From assembly GCF_009870125.1 (NCBI RefSeq), contig NC_046683.1, positions 25,634,129 through 25,698,128 of the forward strand: 64,000 nucleotides of DNA, written 5' to 3'. Shown here one piece after another: positions 10,066 to 19,689 of this stretch; position 1 is the first letter of the stretch; each line of letters begins with the position of its first letter. The notes beneath the pieces were generated by a model. It was not told the DNA's origin and made no database searches. It saw only the letters and a list, made by a program, of their open reading frames with translations. The stretch is from Drosophila pseudoobscura (lineage: Eukaryota; Arthropoda; Insecta; Diptera; Drosophilidae). The position numbers and the translations under genes were made by a program.

Positions 10066-11765
10066 TGTAAGGAAGTTCTCAGGCCGAGGTACAGCTTCTC
10101 AGTCTGTCCAGGGCCCGGTCCTTCCCCACAGCAAAATTTGTTGTGTGAGGACCTAAGGGGAGAGCCGCTCGTGGCGAAAGCGCGCCCGTGGGGTGGATCG
10201 TGGGACGGTCGGGCCTGGCCCGGCCACGGGGCGTGGTTGAAGCCGTGCGTGGGGGCTGCGGAGACGTGCGTTACGGGTCATGTATGGCGGGAGAAGAGGT
10301 TTGGATCAGGGATCGGATGGGTATGGGAGAGGGGAGTCCGGCTTAGCAGATGCCGCATGATCCACGACTCACATCTGCGTCGCCAGGTCCCCAGGGCGAG
10401 GGTGTAGGAGAGGGAGCCCGGCTTTGCGAATGCCGCGTGAATCCACGACTCACATCCAGCATCGCCGGGTCCCCCGGGGGGAAAAGGTACAGGAGAGGAG
10501 GAACCCAGCTTGGTGAATGCCGCGTGATCCACGACTCACATCCACTTCGCTGGGCCTCCCGGGGGAAAAGGTACAGGAGAGGGGAAGCCCCGCTTGGTGA
10601 ATGCCGCGTGATCCACGACTCACATCCACTTCGCTGGGCCTCCCGGGGGAAAAGGTACAGGAGAGGGGAAGCCCCGCTTGGTGAATGCCGCGTGATCCAC
10701 GACTCACATCCACTTCGCTGGGCCTCCCGGGAAAAGGGAAGAGAGGGGGGTGGGGGAGTGAGTGACTCCTACGGGCGAATGTTCTGAGACAGGTGGGTGG
10801 AGGTTGGTGTCTTTATTATTTTTGGATCATTTCCCTACTTAAAATCCCGCGCCTGCAGCGGGGAAATAAGCGCCAAAAAAAAACTTATATTAAACCACAT
10901 GTGTGCATGGATATGTAAAAACTGTCTATGCCTGCCTACTGCACCGATCTGTTCCCCCCCAGAGCTCACATACGTGAGGTGGCTCACCCTTGTTTCCCTC
11001 CTTTGGGGTCCTGGTATCCTGCGGCGGGTCCTCGTCACGTCGGCTTATTTCGTACACTGCGTGCTCACAACTTCTTTTTCTTTTACACACCGCGGTCGCG
11101 GCTTATTTTTCCGTCGCACAACCGGTCTTGTTCAGCCCTTGGAGATCACTCCTGAGTCTCGCCCGCGCTGGACCGTGCCAGGCCTCTGCTTTTCTTTTTC
11201 CAGCTTCTCTGCTGCTTCGTGGCTGCGCAGCTTCGGCTGTCGGCCTCGGCGGCGTGGGTGATCGGCTGCGTCGGTGTATTCTCTGCTTCGCCGTCGGCCC
11301 TTTCCTCGGCTGCGTGGGCGTAAGGCCGATCGGCGGCTTCTCTGTTGCTTCGCTCTCTTTCCTCTGTGTATAGCCGTTCTCTTCGTTGCGTTCTCTCTTC
11401 GCTGCGTGGCCGTCGTCTGCGTCTCTCTCTTTCGGGTGTGTATAGCCGTTCTCTTCGTTGCGTTCTCTCTTCCGTGCGTGGCCGTCGTGTGTGTCTCTCT
11501 CGTGTGTGTATGGCCGCTCTCTTCGTTGCGTGTGCTCTTACTAATAGAAAAACCCCCCCTGTTTTGGTTTTCTTAGCCTATTTCTTATTTTAATTAAGGA
11601 ACTGAGGATTCATTTTTGTCTTGTAATAATAATAGTAATAGTAATATAATGGGATAATGAGATAAAGATAATAGTAGATAATAATGAAACTAGGTAACAC
11701 CCGTCGGGGCGGTCCCTTCAAGGGATGGTGTCGTGGTCTCTATTGTGGAGGCTTGTGCCTTCACA
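10066..11765 (-). repeat. 3' LTR of the gypsy-like element
   Basis: On the plus strand it runs from TGTAAGG to TTCACA. It is 84 bp longer than the other LTR because it carries one more unit of an internal tandem repeat. Apparent open frames inside it are products of its biased composition and recur in the other LTR. Confidence 0.93.
10340..10735. repeat. 84-bp tandem repeat array in 3' LTR (5 units)
   Basis: Units contain gatccacgactcacatcc at about 10358, 10441, 10527, 10611 and 10695. The first two are divergent, the last three nearly identical. The other LTR has four units. Confidence 0.9.
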
Positions 11766-11776
11766 CTCCCTTCCTA
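11766..11776 (-). other. Polypurine tract before the 3' LTR
   Basis: On the minus strand AGGAAGGGAG directly precedes the LTR start TGTGAAGG. The stop codon of the third ORF overlaps it. Confidence 0.7.
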
Positions 11777-13624
11777 CTTCGGGGTGGGGCGCGGTGAAAT
11801 GCGCACCAAGGTTCCACTGATGGATACGCGGAAGCGTTGGCCGTTGTGATATTCCAGGCTGCGGATCCGGCCGCGCCCGTGACGCGCCGCGTTTACCTGC
11901 GCGCTGGCGCCTTCCAGCAAGCTCTGCGGGATGCGACGGTCAGGCGTGCTGACCCGCCAGGCGACTGGGGCGATTGGCCACTCCTGCTCCTCCTGCAGCG
12001 CGTTCAACTCGGGCATCTCGTCGAATGCGGTGAGCAGTCCGCCCGCTTCTGCTTCTGCCAATCCCAAGGACAGGTCGCTGTCCTCCTTTGGGTGGCTCGG
12101 GTTTCCTGCTTCGGCCTCTCGGGTCGTGCAGCTCGTCGATTTCGGGTTCGGTGCGTTGGGGTCGGTTGGAGTTGGCGATAGCCACTTTATTGGTGCGTGG
12201 TCCAGCGGTTGCCAGTCGGGATTCACCCTCCTTTCCGGGGCTGTCGCCTCCTCCTGCGCGTCCCACTCCTGTAGCCTGGCGTGCCACCCGTCGTCCCAGC
12301 TGGTGTCCGGGATCGGGCCGTTTGGGTTCGCCTGCCCTCCCAAGATCCAGGCCACCTCCGCGTCTCCGTCATCCCGGGGTATCGGGGACACGGGGCCGTC
12401 CTGTAGGCCGAGTTCCTGGAGTAGTTGAGCCAGCTCATTGCCGGTTACGCGGCTGGGTGGCTCGTTTTCGTCCTGAAGGCCGAGGTTCCGGAGCCGTCGG
12501 GGCAGCGCATCGCCCAGGCTGTCGTCGCGGATCCGTAGCGGAGTGGTATCGTCCTCTCCTAGGAGCGGTACCTCTTCGCCGCTTGCGGTGTCGTCGTCTG
12601 CCGCCGGGATGATCTCCCTCTCGGGCCTGGGTGGAGTGATGGGCCGTGGATGGGCGAGCAGCAGCTGCAGGGTCTTATTGGCGTCCTTCCAGGTGGTCCA
12701 AGGGGCCACGTCCACCGCGATGTTGGCTGGAGTGTCCTTCGGGCAGTTGGCCGGCCCATCTTCGTCCTCGCTCACATCTGAGTATGGGCACGTCGCGGCC
12801 CGCTCGGCCTCCAGTTGGCGATTTAGTTCCCAGACGGAGTGTTTGACCCATGGGCGGCCACCCGCTTTCCCGAAACGTCGGTCGTGCAGGAACTCCTCAT
12901 CGGTGCTTGCCTGGCAGGTCGACTCCCAGTGCTTGTCGGCCTCCATCGTCGGGCTGGTGAACCCTTCGTCGGAGCTACTGTCGTAGTTCGGCCGTGGGGT
13001 CTGCGGGTTTTCCATACGGTATAGGTAATAGGGCGGTGCTGGTGGGGACCGCAGCCGCAGTTTGTGCGCGACTGGGGAGCTGCTCTGTTCCTCGGAGTTG
13101 GGGTCCGGGCTGACGTGCCCTGGCTCGACGCGTCTTCGAGTCGCGCGTGGGGTGACGGCGGTGCCTGTTCCTTGGCCTGGATGCTTGCGGCGTCGTGGGC
13201 GTCTTGGTGGTTCCTGTTGGGCCCGGCCTGCTCGGACCTCCCCGTCTGAATCCGATGACCGCATCGCCTCCACTGTGATGATTCCCGACGGATTGTCTCG
13301 CGACGTGCTCGGACAGACGACGTCGTTGAGCCATGCCCAGGTCGTGGTTGTCGGTCGGCGGGGCGACGGTGGGCCTTCGGGGCGGGCCCGACGTCGGGAT
13401 GGCCTAGGTGGCCTGGGTGGGCGTGGTATGGCTCCTGTCGATGGGCCATGCTGCGTTGGGTTGCCTGGTTCTGCTTGCGGGTCCGGGGCGTGGTGTCTTG
13501 TTGGTGGTTGGCTGGTCGTGGACCGTGGTTCCCTTGAGCTGGGCGGCGACGCACCCCTAGGATGCCCCTCCGTGTCATCCTCTGCCTCTAGAGGCTGTGC
13601 GTTGCTCGTCCTTGGGTTGCCCAT
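11774..13624 (-). CDS. Third ORF of the gypsy-like element, 616 aa, unknown function
   Basis: An uninterrupted 616-codon frame in the position where errantivirus elements carry env, between pol and the 3' LTR. It does not look like an envelope protein: no signal peptide, no transmembrane segment, no furin-type site and few cysteines. The first ~180 residues are rich in Pro, Arg, Ser and Thr; the middle and C-terminal parts are acidic with many Asp/Glu and Trp residues ('PWTTWKDANK', 'DTSWDDGW', 'EQEWPIAPVAW'); the last ~35 residues are basic ('HGRGRIRSLEYHNGQRFRVS'). I infer a largely disordered protein. A strong splice acceptor (T/C-rich tract then CAG) lies only a few bases before its ATG, so it may be made from a spliced RNA. 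No family is recognised. Confidence 0.7.
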   Translation of the reverse strand: MGNPRTSNAQPLEAEDDTEGHPRGASPPSSREPRSTTSQPPTRHHAPDPQAEPGNPTQHGPSTGAIPRPPRPPRPSRRRARPEGPPSPRRPTTTTWAWLNDVVCPSTSRDNPSGIITVEAMRSSDSDGEVRAGRAQQEPPRRPRRRKHPGQGTGTAVTPRATRRRVEPGHVSPDPNSEEQSSSPVAHKLRLRSPPAPPYYLYRMENPQTPRPNYDSSSDEGFTSPTMEADKHWESTCQASTDEEFLHDRRFGKAGGRPWVKHSVWELNRQLEAERAATCPYSDVSEDEDGPANCPKDTPANIAVDVAPWTTWKDANKTLQLLLAHPRPITPPRPEREIIPAADDDTASGEEVPLLGEDDTTPLRIRDDSLGDALPRRLRNLGLQDENEPPSRVTGNELAQLLQELGLQDGPVSPIPRDDGDAEVAWILGGQANPNGPIPDTSWDDGWHARLQEWDAQEEATAPERRVNPDWQPLDHAPIKWLSPTPTDPNAPNPKSTSCTTREAEAGNPSHPKEDSDLSLGLAEAEAGGLLTAFDEMPELNALQEEQEWPIAPVAWRVSTPDRRIPQSLLEGASAQVNAARHGRGRIRSLEYHNGQRFRVSISGTLVRISPRPTPK

Positions 13625-13630
13625 GTCGGC

Positions 13631-13652
13631 TCTGGTGGGGGGGAAGAAACCT
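13631..13652 (-). promoter_or_regulatory. Candidate 3' splice site before the third ORF
   Basis: On the minus strand the sequence TTTCTTCCCCCCCACCAG ends at 13632, seven bases before the ATG of the 616-aa ORF at 13624. It is a textbook-like pyrimidine tract plus CAG. In errantiviruses env is made from a spliced RNA with an acceptor in this place. The donor was not identified. Confidence 0.55.
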
Positions 13653-13843
13653 TGTTTGGTTAGAACCTGACCTATGCCACTGATGTGCCCTGTGCCCTGG
13701 GTTTCCCTGATCGGTGCATTCTCTAGTTCTGGCTATTTCTTACTCTAATCCCTTAAGGGGAGTTAAGCTATCTCACTGCGCGTGTACGCGGTTGCCCCTT
13801 GCGGGGCGAGGACATTATGGCAGCGCACCACCATAAGTGGCCC

Positions 13844-16040
13844 TCATGAACTCGCGGTTTTCCTGGTGCTGGGGTCGTCGTCATCGTTGTCTTCGTTGTC
13901 TTCGCTGGTGAGTGTGTTGTCGTGGTAGGCCTTGAGGTCGGCTAGTCCGGCCGTTCGTCGTTGTCTTCCCGGATGCTTCTGGAGTCGGGCTATGGTGGGA
14001 GAAATAAATTTAACCACTTTGTAAGGCCCCTCATATTTGGGAGCCAGTTTGGCAGCGAAGTTGTCCGCCGCTTTGGACAGGCGATGTTGGCGTAGCATCA
14101 CGAGCGTCCCGATCGTGGGTCTCCATTCGCGTCGACGTAGGTTGTAGGTCCTGCTCTGCGTCTGTGATGCCTGCTGGGTATTTTCTTGTACGATGGCGAA
14201 GATTTCCTTGAGTCGCTTGGCCTTGTCGGTTGGGGTCTCTGTCACTTCGCCTAGTCCTGGGGTCGTCTCTTCGTACAAGGCTCCAGGCAACCGAGGTTCC
14301 CGGCCGAGTACGATGAATGCTGGGCTGAAGCCTGTGGTGTCCGATGTGCTGCTGTTGATGGCTAGGCTAAGTTCGGGTAGCAGCTCGTCCCATGTCCGCT
14401 GGTCTCCATCGATGTACTGGGCGATCATGGTTTTGATCGTCCTATTGGCTCGTTCCGTGGGGTTTTGTTGTGGCGTATAGGGCGCCGTATACTCCAGTTC
14501 CATGCCTGCTAGTTTGCAGAACTTTCGGAAAGAGCGACTCGTGAATTGGGTCCCGTTGTCACATACGAATTTCCGTGGTGTTCCGAAGCGGCTTAGGATC
14601 CGTTCCCGGAAAGCGGTCTCCAGTAGTGCGGTGGTGGCCTTGCGGAGTGGGACCAACTCCACCCACTTGCTGAAGGCGTCGAAGAACACCAGCAACATAG
14701 TATTGCCGTGTTTGGATCGGGGCAATGGTCCAATGAAGTCGGCACAGACGATGTCCAGTGGTTCCTGGGCTTGGCGGGTGTGCATCTTCCCTCCTGGTTT
14801 GGTTTGACTCACCTTGTACTGCTGGCACTTGGTGCACTGCTGGATATATCGGGCGATATCTCGGTGCAGTCCGGGCCAGTAGTACCTCTGGGCTATTCGT
14901 GTCGCTGTCTTCCTGATTCCGAGGTGTCCTGCTGTCGGATGGTCGTGGCACTCTTCTAGCACGCGTCGGCGGTGGTCCTTGTGGACACATAGTTTCCATT
15001 TGATAGGGTCTTCTTCGCTGGTTCTGTTGCTGGCTCGTTTGTATATTTGGTCGCTCTCGATGATGAACTCCGGACGTCCTTCCGGCTGTTCCTGGATCCG
15101 CTTGCGGAGCCTCTGCAGCCAGGGGCAGGGGCAAGGGTCCCGGTCTTCGTCCACTCGCTGCAGGGTTTCTACTGGTTGTCGTGAGAGGGCGTCAGCCACG
15201 ACGTTCTGGCTTCCTCGGCGGTAGTGTATGTCAAACCGATATTGCTGGAGCTCCAAGGCCCAGCGGGCGATGCGTCCCGTGGGATTATCGATGGAGTTCA
15301 ACCACTTCAAGGCGAGGTGATCCGTGATTACATCGAAGTGGTATCCTTCCAGAAAGCATCGGAGCTTCCGAATTGCCCAGACTACAGCAAGGCACTCCTT
15401 CTCGGTGGCCGAGTAGTTTTCCTCTGCCTTGAGTAGTCGACGGCTTGCGTAGGCGATGACTCTTTCTGCTCCGTCGATCTGTTGTGTCAATACTGCTCCG
15501 AGGCCATACGAACTGGCGTCCGTTTGGAGTACGAATCGCTCGGCGAAGTCGGGGCATGCCAGGACTGGTGCTTGCGTAAGTCTTTCCTTGAGAGTCTCGA
15601 ATGCCTGCTGTTGTTCGTCTGTCCACTCCCACTTTTGATCCTTTTTGAGCAGGTTGGTCATGGGTTGGACCACCGTGGCGAAGTTGGGGACGAAGCGTCG
15701 GTACCAGGATGCCATCCCGATGCAGCGTCGCAGTTCTTTCAGTGTGGTGGGCGGTGCTAGTTTCTGGACTGCGCTGACCTTGTCTGGGTCCGTGTGGATG
15801 CCTTGTTCACTGATGACATGGCCGAGGTAGACTAAACTCTTCCTGAAGAAACTACACTTGTTTCTGTTCAGTCGGAGGTTCGCCTCTCGCAGCCTCCTGA
15901 AAACCTCGCGAAGGTGGTCGATATGTTCTTCTAGCGTGGCTCCGATGACGATGATATCGTCGAGGTACGCGAACGCGTACGGCTCCATGGTGGGTCCGAT
16001 GACGCTGTCGCTGGACACGCTGGAACGTCGCTGGGGCTGA
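13844..16040 (-). CDS. pol: C-terminal RT, RNase H and integrase
   Basis: The frame is open from 16246, but homology to RT starts only near 16030; upstream of that it is an out-of-frame read of the preceding RT sequence. Order: RT catalytic YLDD (15956-15967), RT thumb ('GHVISEQGI'), RNase H ('LQTDASSYGLGAVLTQ', 'ATEKECLAVVWAI', 'ITDHLALKWL'), integrase HHCC zinc domain ('GHLGIRKT … CTKCQQ'), and catalytic D,D,E in 'ADFIGPLP', 'CDNGTQF' and 'NPTERANR'. The order RNase H then integrase is that of Ty3/gypsy elements. All catalytic residues are present; only the frameshift separates it from the upstream part. Confidence 0.85.
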
Positions 16041-18416
16041 GTGCAGGCCGAAAGGCATGACCTTCCACTGGAAGAGTCCTCTGCCGGGGACGGTAAATGC
16101 TGTTGCCTCTCTGCTGCCCTCGGCCACCGGGATCTGCCAGTATCCGTTTTTGAGGTCCAGCGTGGAGATGTAGCGAGCGTGGCGAAGTCTCTCGAGAATG
16201 TGGTTAATCCGTGGCAGCGGATATGCGTCCGGCACCGAGCGGGCATTTAGCTGGCGATAATCCACGCACATTCGCATTTCTCCGGTCTTCTTTCCTACCA
16301 AGACGATTGGGGCGCTGTGGGGGCTGTGGGATGGCTCGATCCTTCCGTCCCGTAGCAGGTCGTCCACCTGCGCGTTTATGATCTTCTGCATGGCCGGGTT
16401 CTTCGGGAAATAGCGCTGCTTCACGGGCCTGTCGTCTCGCATTGTTATCGTGTGTTCGGCGATGTGGGAGACTCCAACTAGTCCGTCGAATTTTGCCAGT
16501 TCTTCCTCCAGAAACTTGCCTGCCCACGGCGTGGGGGGTGGTTCGGGGTCTGGGTCTTGCTGCCACGGCGATAGCTCCTCCAGTTCCAGAGCGGTAATGG
16601 CGGCCAAGATCGCAGTCTCGTAGTCATCCGAGTCGGCTGGGCGAAACGGGTTGCGTTCCCGAGCTATCTCGGTGTCGGCTAATGGCTCCAGTTGGTAGTC
16701 CGTCGTCGGGGTTTCCGTGATCTCGTCCTGTGGTATCGGGGTTCGTGGCTTGCGTGATGTCTGTCGTGCTGGGTTACTACGTGGTGACTCCCGGTTTGAT
16801 GAGCTGGCCCTGAGTTGGTCCAGCGGCGCTAAAGCTATCTCTGCCGAAGTTTTCTGCTTCCTGCTGTGTCCTGTTGGTGACTCCTGGTTCGACGAGCTGG
16901 CCCTGGATTGATCCAGTGGAGCCGCAGCTGTCTCTGCCAAAGTCCTTTGTTTCCTGCTGTGCCCTGTTGATGACTCCTGGTTCGACGAGCTGGCCCTGGG
17001 TTGATCCAGTGGAGCCGGAGCTGTCTCTGCCAAAGTCCTCTGTTTCCTGCTGTGTCCTGTTGATGACTCCTGGTTCGACGAGCTGGCCCTGGATTGATCC
17101 AGCGGAGCCGCAGCTGTCTCTGCCAAAGTCCTTTGGTTCCTGCTGTGTCCTGTTGATGACTCCTGGTTCGACGAGCTGGCCCTGGATTGATCCAGTGGAG
17201 CCGGAGCTGTCTCTGCCAAAGTCCTTTGGTTCCTGCTGTGTCCTGTTGGTGACTCCTGGTTCGACGAGCTGGCCCTGGATTGATCCAGTGGAGCCGGAGC
17301 TGTCTCTGCCAAAGTCCTCTGTTTCCTGCTGTGTCCTGTTGATGACTCCTGGTTCGACGAGCTGGCCCTGGATTGATCCAGTGGAGCCGGAGCTGTCTCT
17401 GCCAAAGTCCTTTGGTTCCTGCTGTGTCCTGTTGGTGACTCCTGGTTCGACGAGCTGGCCCTGGATTGATCCAGTGGAGCCGGAGCTGTCTCTGCCAAAG
17501 TCCTTTGGTTCCTGCTGTGTCCTGTTGGTGACTCCTGGCTCGACGAGCTGGCCCTGGATTGATCCAGTGGAGCCGGAGCTGTCTCTGCCAAAGTCCTCGG
17601 TTTTCTGCTGCGTTGTCCTGCTGGTATCGGGGTTCGTGCTGGGGAACTGGCCATGGTTGGTTCCATCGGTGTCGCAGTTCGTTCCGTCGTAGCTTTCTTC
17701 GTGTCCTGTTGTGGTGGCGTAGTCCTGGGGTTGTTGCTTGATCTTGTCTGGTAGGGCTTTGTTGTCGCTGCGGGTGGATGGTTCGTGGTTGGCTGTGGGG
17801 TGTTGGTCTGCGGCTGGTCTCGGATGGCAGTGGAGTCCGCAAACGTGACAGACCGTGGGCGTGGCTGGGCGGTGCATGATGGTATCGTCCCGGCGGGTTT
17901 CTGCTGCAACTTCAGCTGTAGATATGCCCGTCCGCAGTGGATCCTCGCGCGGATGCCACAGAGGAAGTCGAGTCCCAAGATGAGGTCGTCTAATACCGTG
18001 GGGAGTATAAGAAGAGATACCTGTGTTTCTTGCTGATCCAGGCGCACTGTGACTGCTATCGCTTGGTTGATCTCCTTCCTGGTTCCATCTGCCAGGCGGA
18101 TCCTGGTCCTCACCTCTCGCCTGTTCTCGGTCGTCCCTATCTCCTTCGCCAGCCCCTCACTGATGAAGGATCGTGTGGCTCCAGTGTCGAGGGTGGCCGC
18201 AAATGCTCTCCCATTGATGTCCACCAGGGCAGCGATCCTTCCTCCGGTCATGCTTAGTGGGTGGGTTTCTCCTGTTCCTGGGTGCGGGCCTCCGTCCATG
18301 TCCCAGTTGGGCGGAGACCCGACCCGTTTCCCGACGCGGCTTTCCGGCAGCAGTTGATGGTCCGGACCCCTCGGTGGCCACATTCCCAACAGAACAGCTT
18401 CTGTCGGTTTGTGCAC
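15852..18416 (-). CDS. Protease, 31-aa repeat domain and N-terminal RT
   Basis: 854-codon frame beginning inside the end of gag, in the -1 frame relative to it. Residues ~75-170 are an aspartic protease (ATLDTGATRSFI, then 'LDDLILGLDFL'). Residues ~255-560 are a Pro/Ser/Gln-rich linker with eight to nine near-identical 31-residue repeats ('TLAETAPAPLDQ…'). After residue ~640 the RT fingers and palm begin ('CVDYRQLNA', 'STLDLKNGYWQI', 'KVMPFGLHSAPATFQR'). After 'TFQR', near 16020, the frame leaves the RT sequence, which continues in the next frame (13844-16040). This looks like a small indel near a CAGCGACAGCG repeat. It is probably translated as a fusion with Gag by -1 frameshifting. Confidence 0.85.
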   Translation of the reverse strand: MHKPTEAVLLGMWPPRGPDHQLLPESRVGKRVGSPPNWDMDGGPHPGTGETHPLSMTGGRIAALVDINGRAFAATLDTGATRSFISEGLAKEIGTTENRREVRTRIRLADGTRKEINQAIAVTVRLDQQETQVSLLILPTVLDDLILGLDFLCGIRARIHCGRAYLQLKLQQKPAGTIPSCTAQPRPRSVTFADSTAIRDQPQTNTPQPTTNHPPAATTKPYQTRSSNNPRTTPPQQDTKKATTERTATPMEPTMASSPARTPIPAGQRSRKPRTLAETAPAPLDQSRASSSSQESPTGHSRNQRTLAETAPAPLDQSRASSSNQESPTGHSRNQRTLAETAPAPLDQSRASSSNQESSTGHSRKQRTLAETAPAPLDQSRASSSNQESPTGHSRNQRTLAETAPAPLDQSRASSSNQESSTGHSRNQRTLAETAAAPLDQSRASSSNQESSTGHSRKQRTLAETAPAPLDQPRASSSNQESSTGHSRKQRTLAETAAAPLDQSRASSSNQESPTGHSRKQKTSAEIALAPLDQLRASSSNRESPRSNPARQTSRKPRTPIPQDEITETPTTDYQLEPLADTEIARERNPFRPADSDDYETAILAAITALELEELSPWQQDPDPEPPPTPWAGKFLEEELAKFDGLVGVSHIAEHTITMRDDRPVKQRYFPKNPAMQKIINAQVDDLLRDGRIEPSHSPHSAPIVLVGKKTGEMRMCVDYRQLNARSVPDAYPLPRINHILERLRHARYISTLDLKNGYWQIPVAEGSREATAFTVPGRGLFQWKVMPFGLHSAPATFQRVQRQRHRTHHGAVRVRVPRRYHRHRSHARRTYRPPSRGFQEAARGEPPTEQKQV
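16798..17635. repeat. 93-bp tandem repeat array in the protease-RT linker (8-9 units)
   Basis: gacgagctggccctgg recurs at 16891, 16984, 17077, 17170, 17263, 17356, 17449 and 17542, spaced exactly 93 bp, with a degenerate unit at 16798. 93 bp is 31 codons, so unit number can change without breaking the frame. Confidence 0.95.
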
Positions 18417-19672
18417 GCCCTACTGAAATGGCCGTTTTCCCCGCAGTTCCGGCAGGCTTGATGTACATCGATCGCCTGCTCTTGCTCCTGGCCGATTCCT
18501 CGGTTGGCGATCTCGGTTTTCCCGGGTGTCTCGCGTGGGTTGCCTCGTTGCGGGTTGGTTCCATTGCCGATATAGGCGGCTCGATGGTTCTGCGTGGTCC
18601 CGATGCTACGGAGTGCGTCTCGGTCCCGCGCGGTTTCGTAGGCCGAGACGAGCTGGGTCAATTCTGTGAGTGATCGGAAATCCTGTCTGCGCGTGTACAT
18701 TTGATACTCCGGACGGAGATTTTCGTAGATCCGCTCGAGTTCCTGTTCCCGAGTATACTGGGCTCGCTGCATCATCAGACGCAACTCGATAAGGTAATCC
18801 CGGAAGGGTTCCTTGGGCTTCTGTTCCCGACTCCGTATGGTGTCTTCCAGCCGCTGGAAGTATCTGGGGGGCAGGAAGAATTCTAGGAATTCTTTCCGAA
18901 AGTCTGTCCAATTCTGTCCCTGCATCTGAAAAGTTCGGAACCATCCTTCGGCCTTCCCTGTAAGGAGACCGGAGATGGCTCGCGGCAACTGCTCTGGGCT
19001 CCCGCCGTATGATTCCACTCGCTCCTCGAGCCTTTCGATGAACGCTAGTGGGTCCGCGTGGCCGTCGAAAGTAACTCCCCATTTCCGGAGTTTGTCCGCT
19101 AGTATCGAGTATGAAATCTCACCCCCTCCGGGGCGTGAGACCCGATGTCCCTGAGGGAGACGTGGCCGTTCTCCGTCCGTGGTTGTCTGGTGGCTAGGCG
19201 TGGCCACTGGTCCGGTGGTAATGGGTCCTGGCTCGTGGTTCCTGCTGGCCGCCTCTGGTCTGATTCCTTGGAGTGGTCCTTGGGCATTGCGTCGTGGTTG
19301 CTCGTCCTGAGCGGCCGGCGTCTCGGTTGCTGACTCGCGGTATCCGTGGGTGGATCCTTGGCTCGTGCTGGGCAGTTTGGGTACGATTAATCGCAGCTTT
19401 GGTCCCTCCTTGCTGTCTTCCATCTTCGTCCGGCTCTCTGGCCTGGGTGACGTGGCTGGACTCCGGTGGTCCCTGGGGCTCGGGATGTTCCCAAAGTGCG
19501 TGGCCAATTCGTCCAGCCTTGCTTGCACGGCTTCGGGGTGCCCTGGGCGTGCGATGAATGCGGTGATCCGGTTCCGTAGGTCCTCTACAGTCCCAGTTTC
19601 TCCTAGTCCAAACTCCTTAGCTAGGCTCTGCAGCTCGTCCTTCCTGCGGGACGCTATCGAGCGGATGTTCAT
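18254..19672 (-). CDS. gag of the gypsy-like element (SAP-like, capsid, zinc knuckles)
   Basis: 472-codon intact frame. Residues ~8-38 ('KDELQSLAKEFGLGETGTVEDLRNRI') look like a SAP nucleic-acid-binding motif. A low-complexity part follows (~60-190), then a retrotransposon Gag capsid domain (~205-345: 'WGVTFDGHADPLAFIERLEE', 'LLTGKAEGWFR', 'FFLPPRY', 'RDYLIELR'). Near the C-terminus are two zinc knuckles, CRNCGENGHFSRAC and CWECGHRGVRTINC. Gag would form the particle and bind the RNA. The start ATG follows the leader; the last ~50 codons overlap the protease frame, where a slippery heptamer lies at 18326-18332. Confidence 0.88.
   Translation of the reverse strand: MNIRSIASRRKDELQSLAKEFGLGETGTVEDLRNRITAFIARPGHPEAVQARLDELATHFGNIPSPRDHRSPATSPRPESRTKMEDSKEGPKLRLIVPKLPSTSQGSTHGYRESATETPAAQDEQPRRNAQGPLQGIRPEAASRNHEPGPITTGPVATPSHQTTTDGERPRLPQGHRVSRPGGGEISYSILADKLRKWGVTFDGHADPLAFIERLEERVESYGGSPEQLPRAISGLLTGKAEGWFRTFQMQGQNWTDFRKEFLEFFLPPRYFQRLEDTIRSREQKPKEPFRDYLIELRLMMQRAQYTREQELERIYENLRPEYQMYTRRQDFRSLTELTQLVSAYETARDRDALRSIGTTQNHRAAYIGNGTNPQRGNPRETPGKTEIANRGIGQEQEQAIDVHQACRNCGENGHFSRACTNRQKLFCWECGHRGVRTINCCRKAASGNGSGLRPTGTWTEARTQEQEKPTH
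18286..18332 (-). promoter_or_regulatory. Candidate -1 ribosomal frameshift signal (GGGAAAC plus stem)
   Basis: On the minus strand G GGA AAC (18332-18326) lies in the gag frame exactly in the X XXY YYZ phase. Five bases later a 9-bp stem can form between GGGTCTCCG (18320-18312) and CGGAGGCCC (18294-18286), with one G-U pair and a 17-nt loop. The protease frame is -1 relative to gag and is open here. Confidence 0.75.
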
Positions 19673-19689
19673 CCTGATCCTGGTAAACT

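Noticed and set aside
10350..10787. Open frames inside the gypsy-like LTR (145 aa on plus, 87 aa on minus, and copies in the other LTR)
   Set aside because: They are translations of the 84-bp tandem repeat and of biased composition, recur in both LTRs and change length with unit number. No gene signals.
11837..12612. Several plus-strand ORFs antisense to the 616-aa ORF
   Set aside because: GC-rich shadow frames without domain content; the minus-strand frame agrees with the direction of the element.
11774..13624. Third ORF as an envelope gene
   Set aside because: No signal peptide, transmembrane segment or cleavage site can be seen; position alone is not enough.
16798..17635. CRISPR-like regular array
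   Set aside because: Whole 93-bp units are repeated without unique spacers, inside a retrotransposon coding region of a eukaryote.
16874..17692. Long plus-strand and alternative-frame ORFs over the 93-bp repeat array
   Set aside because: A repeat of 93 bp without stops is open in several frames at once. Only the minus-strand frame joined to protease and RT is meaningful.
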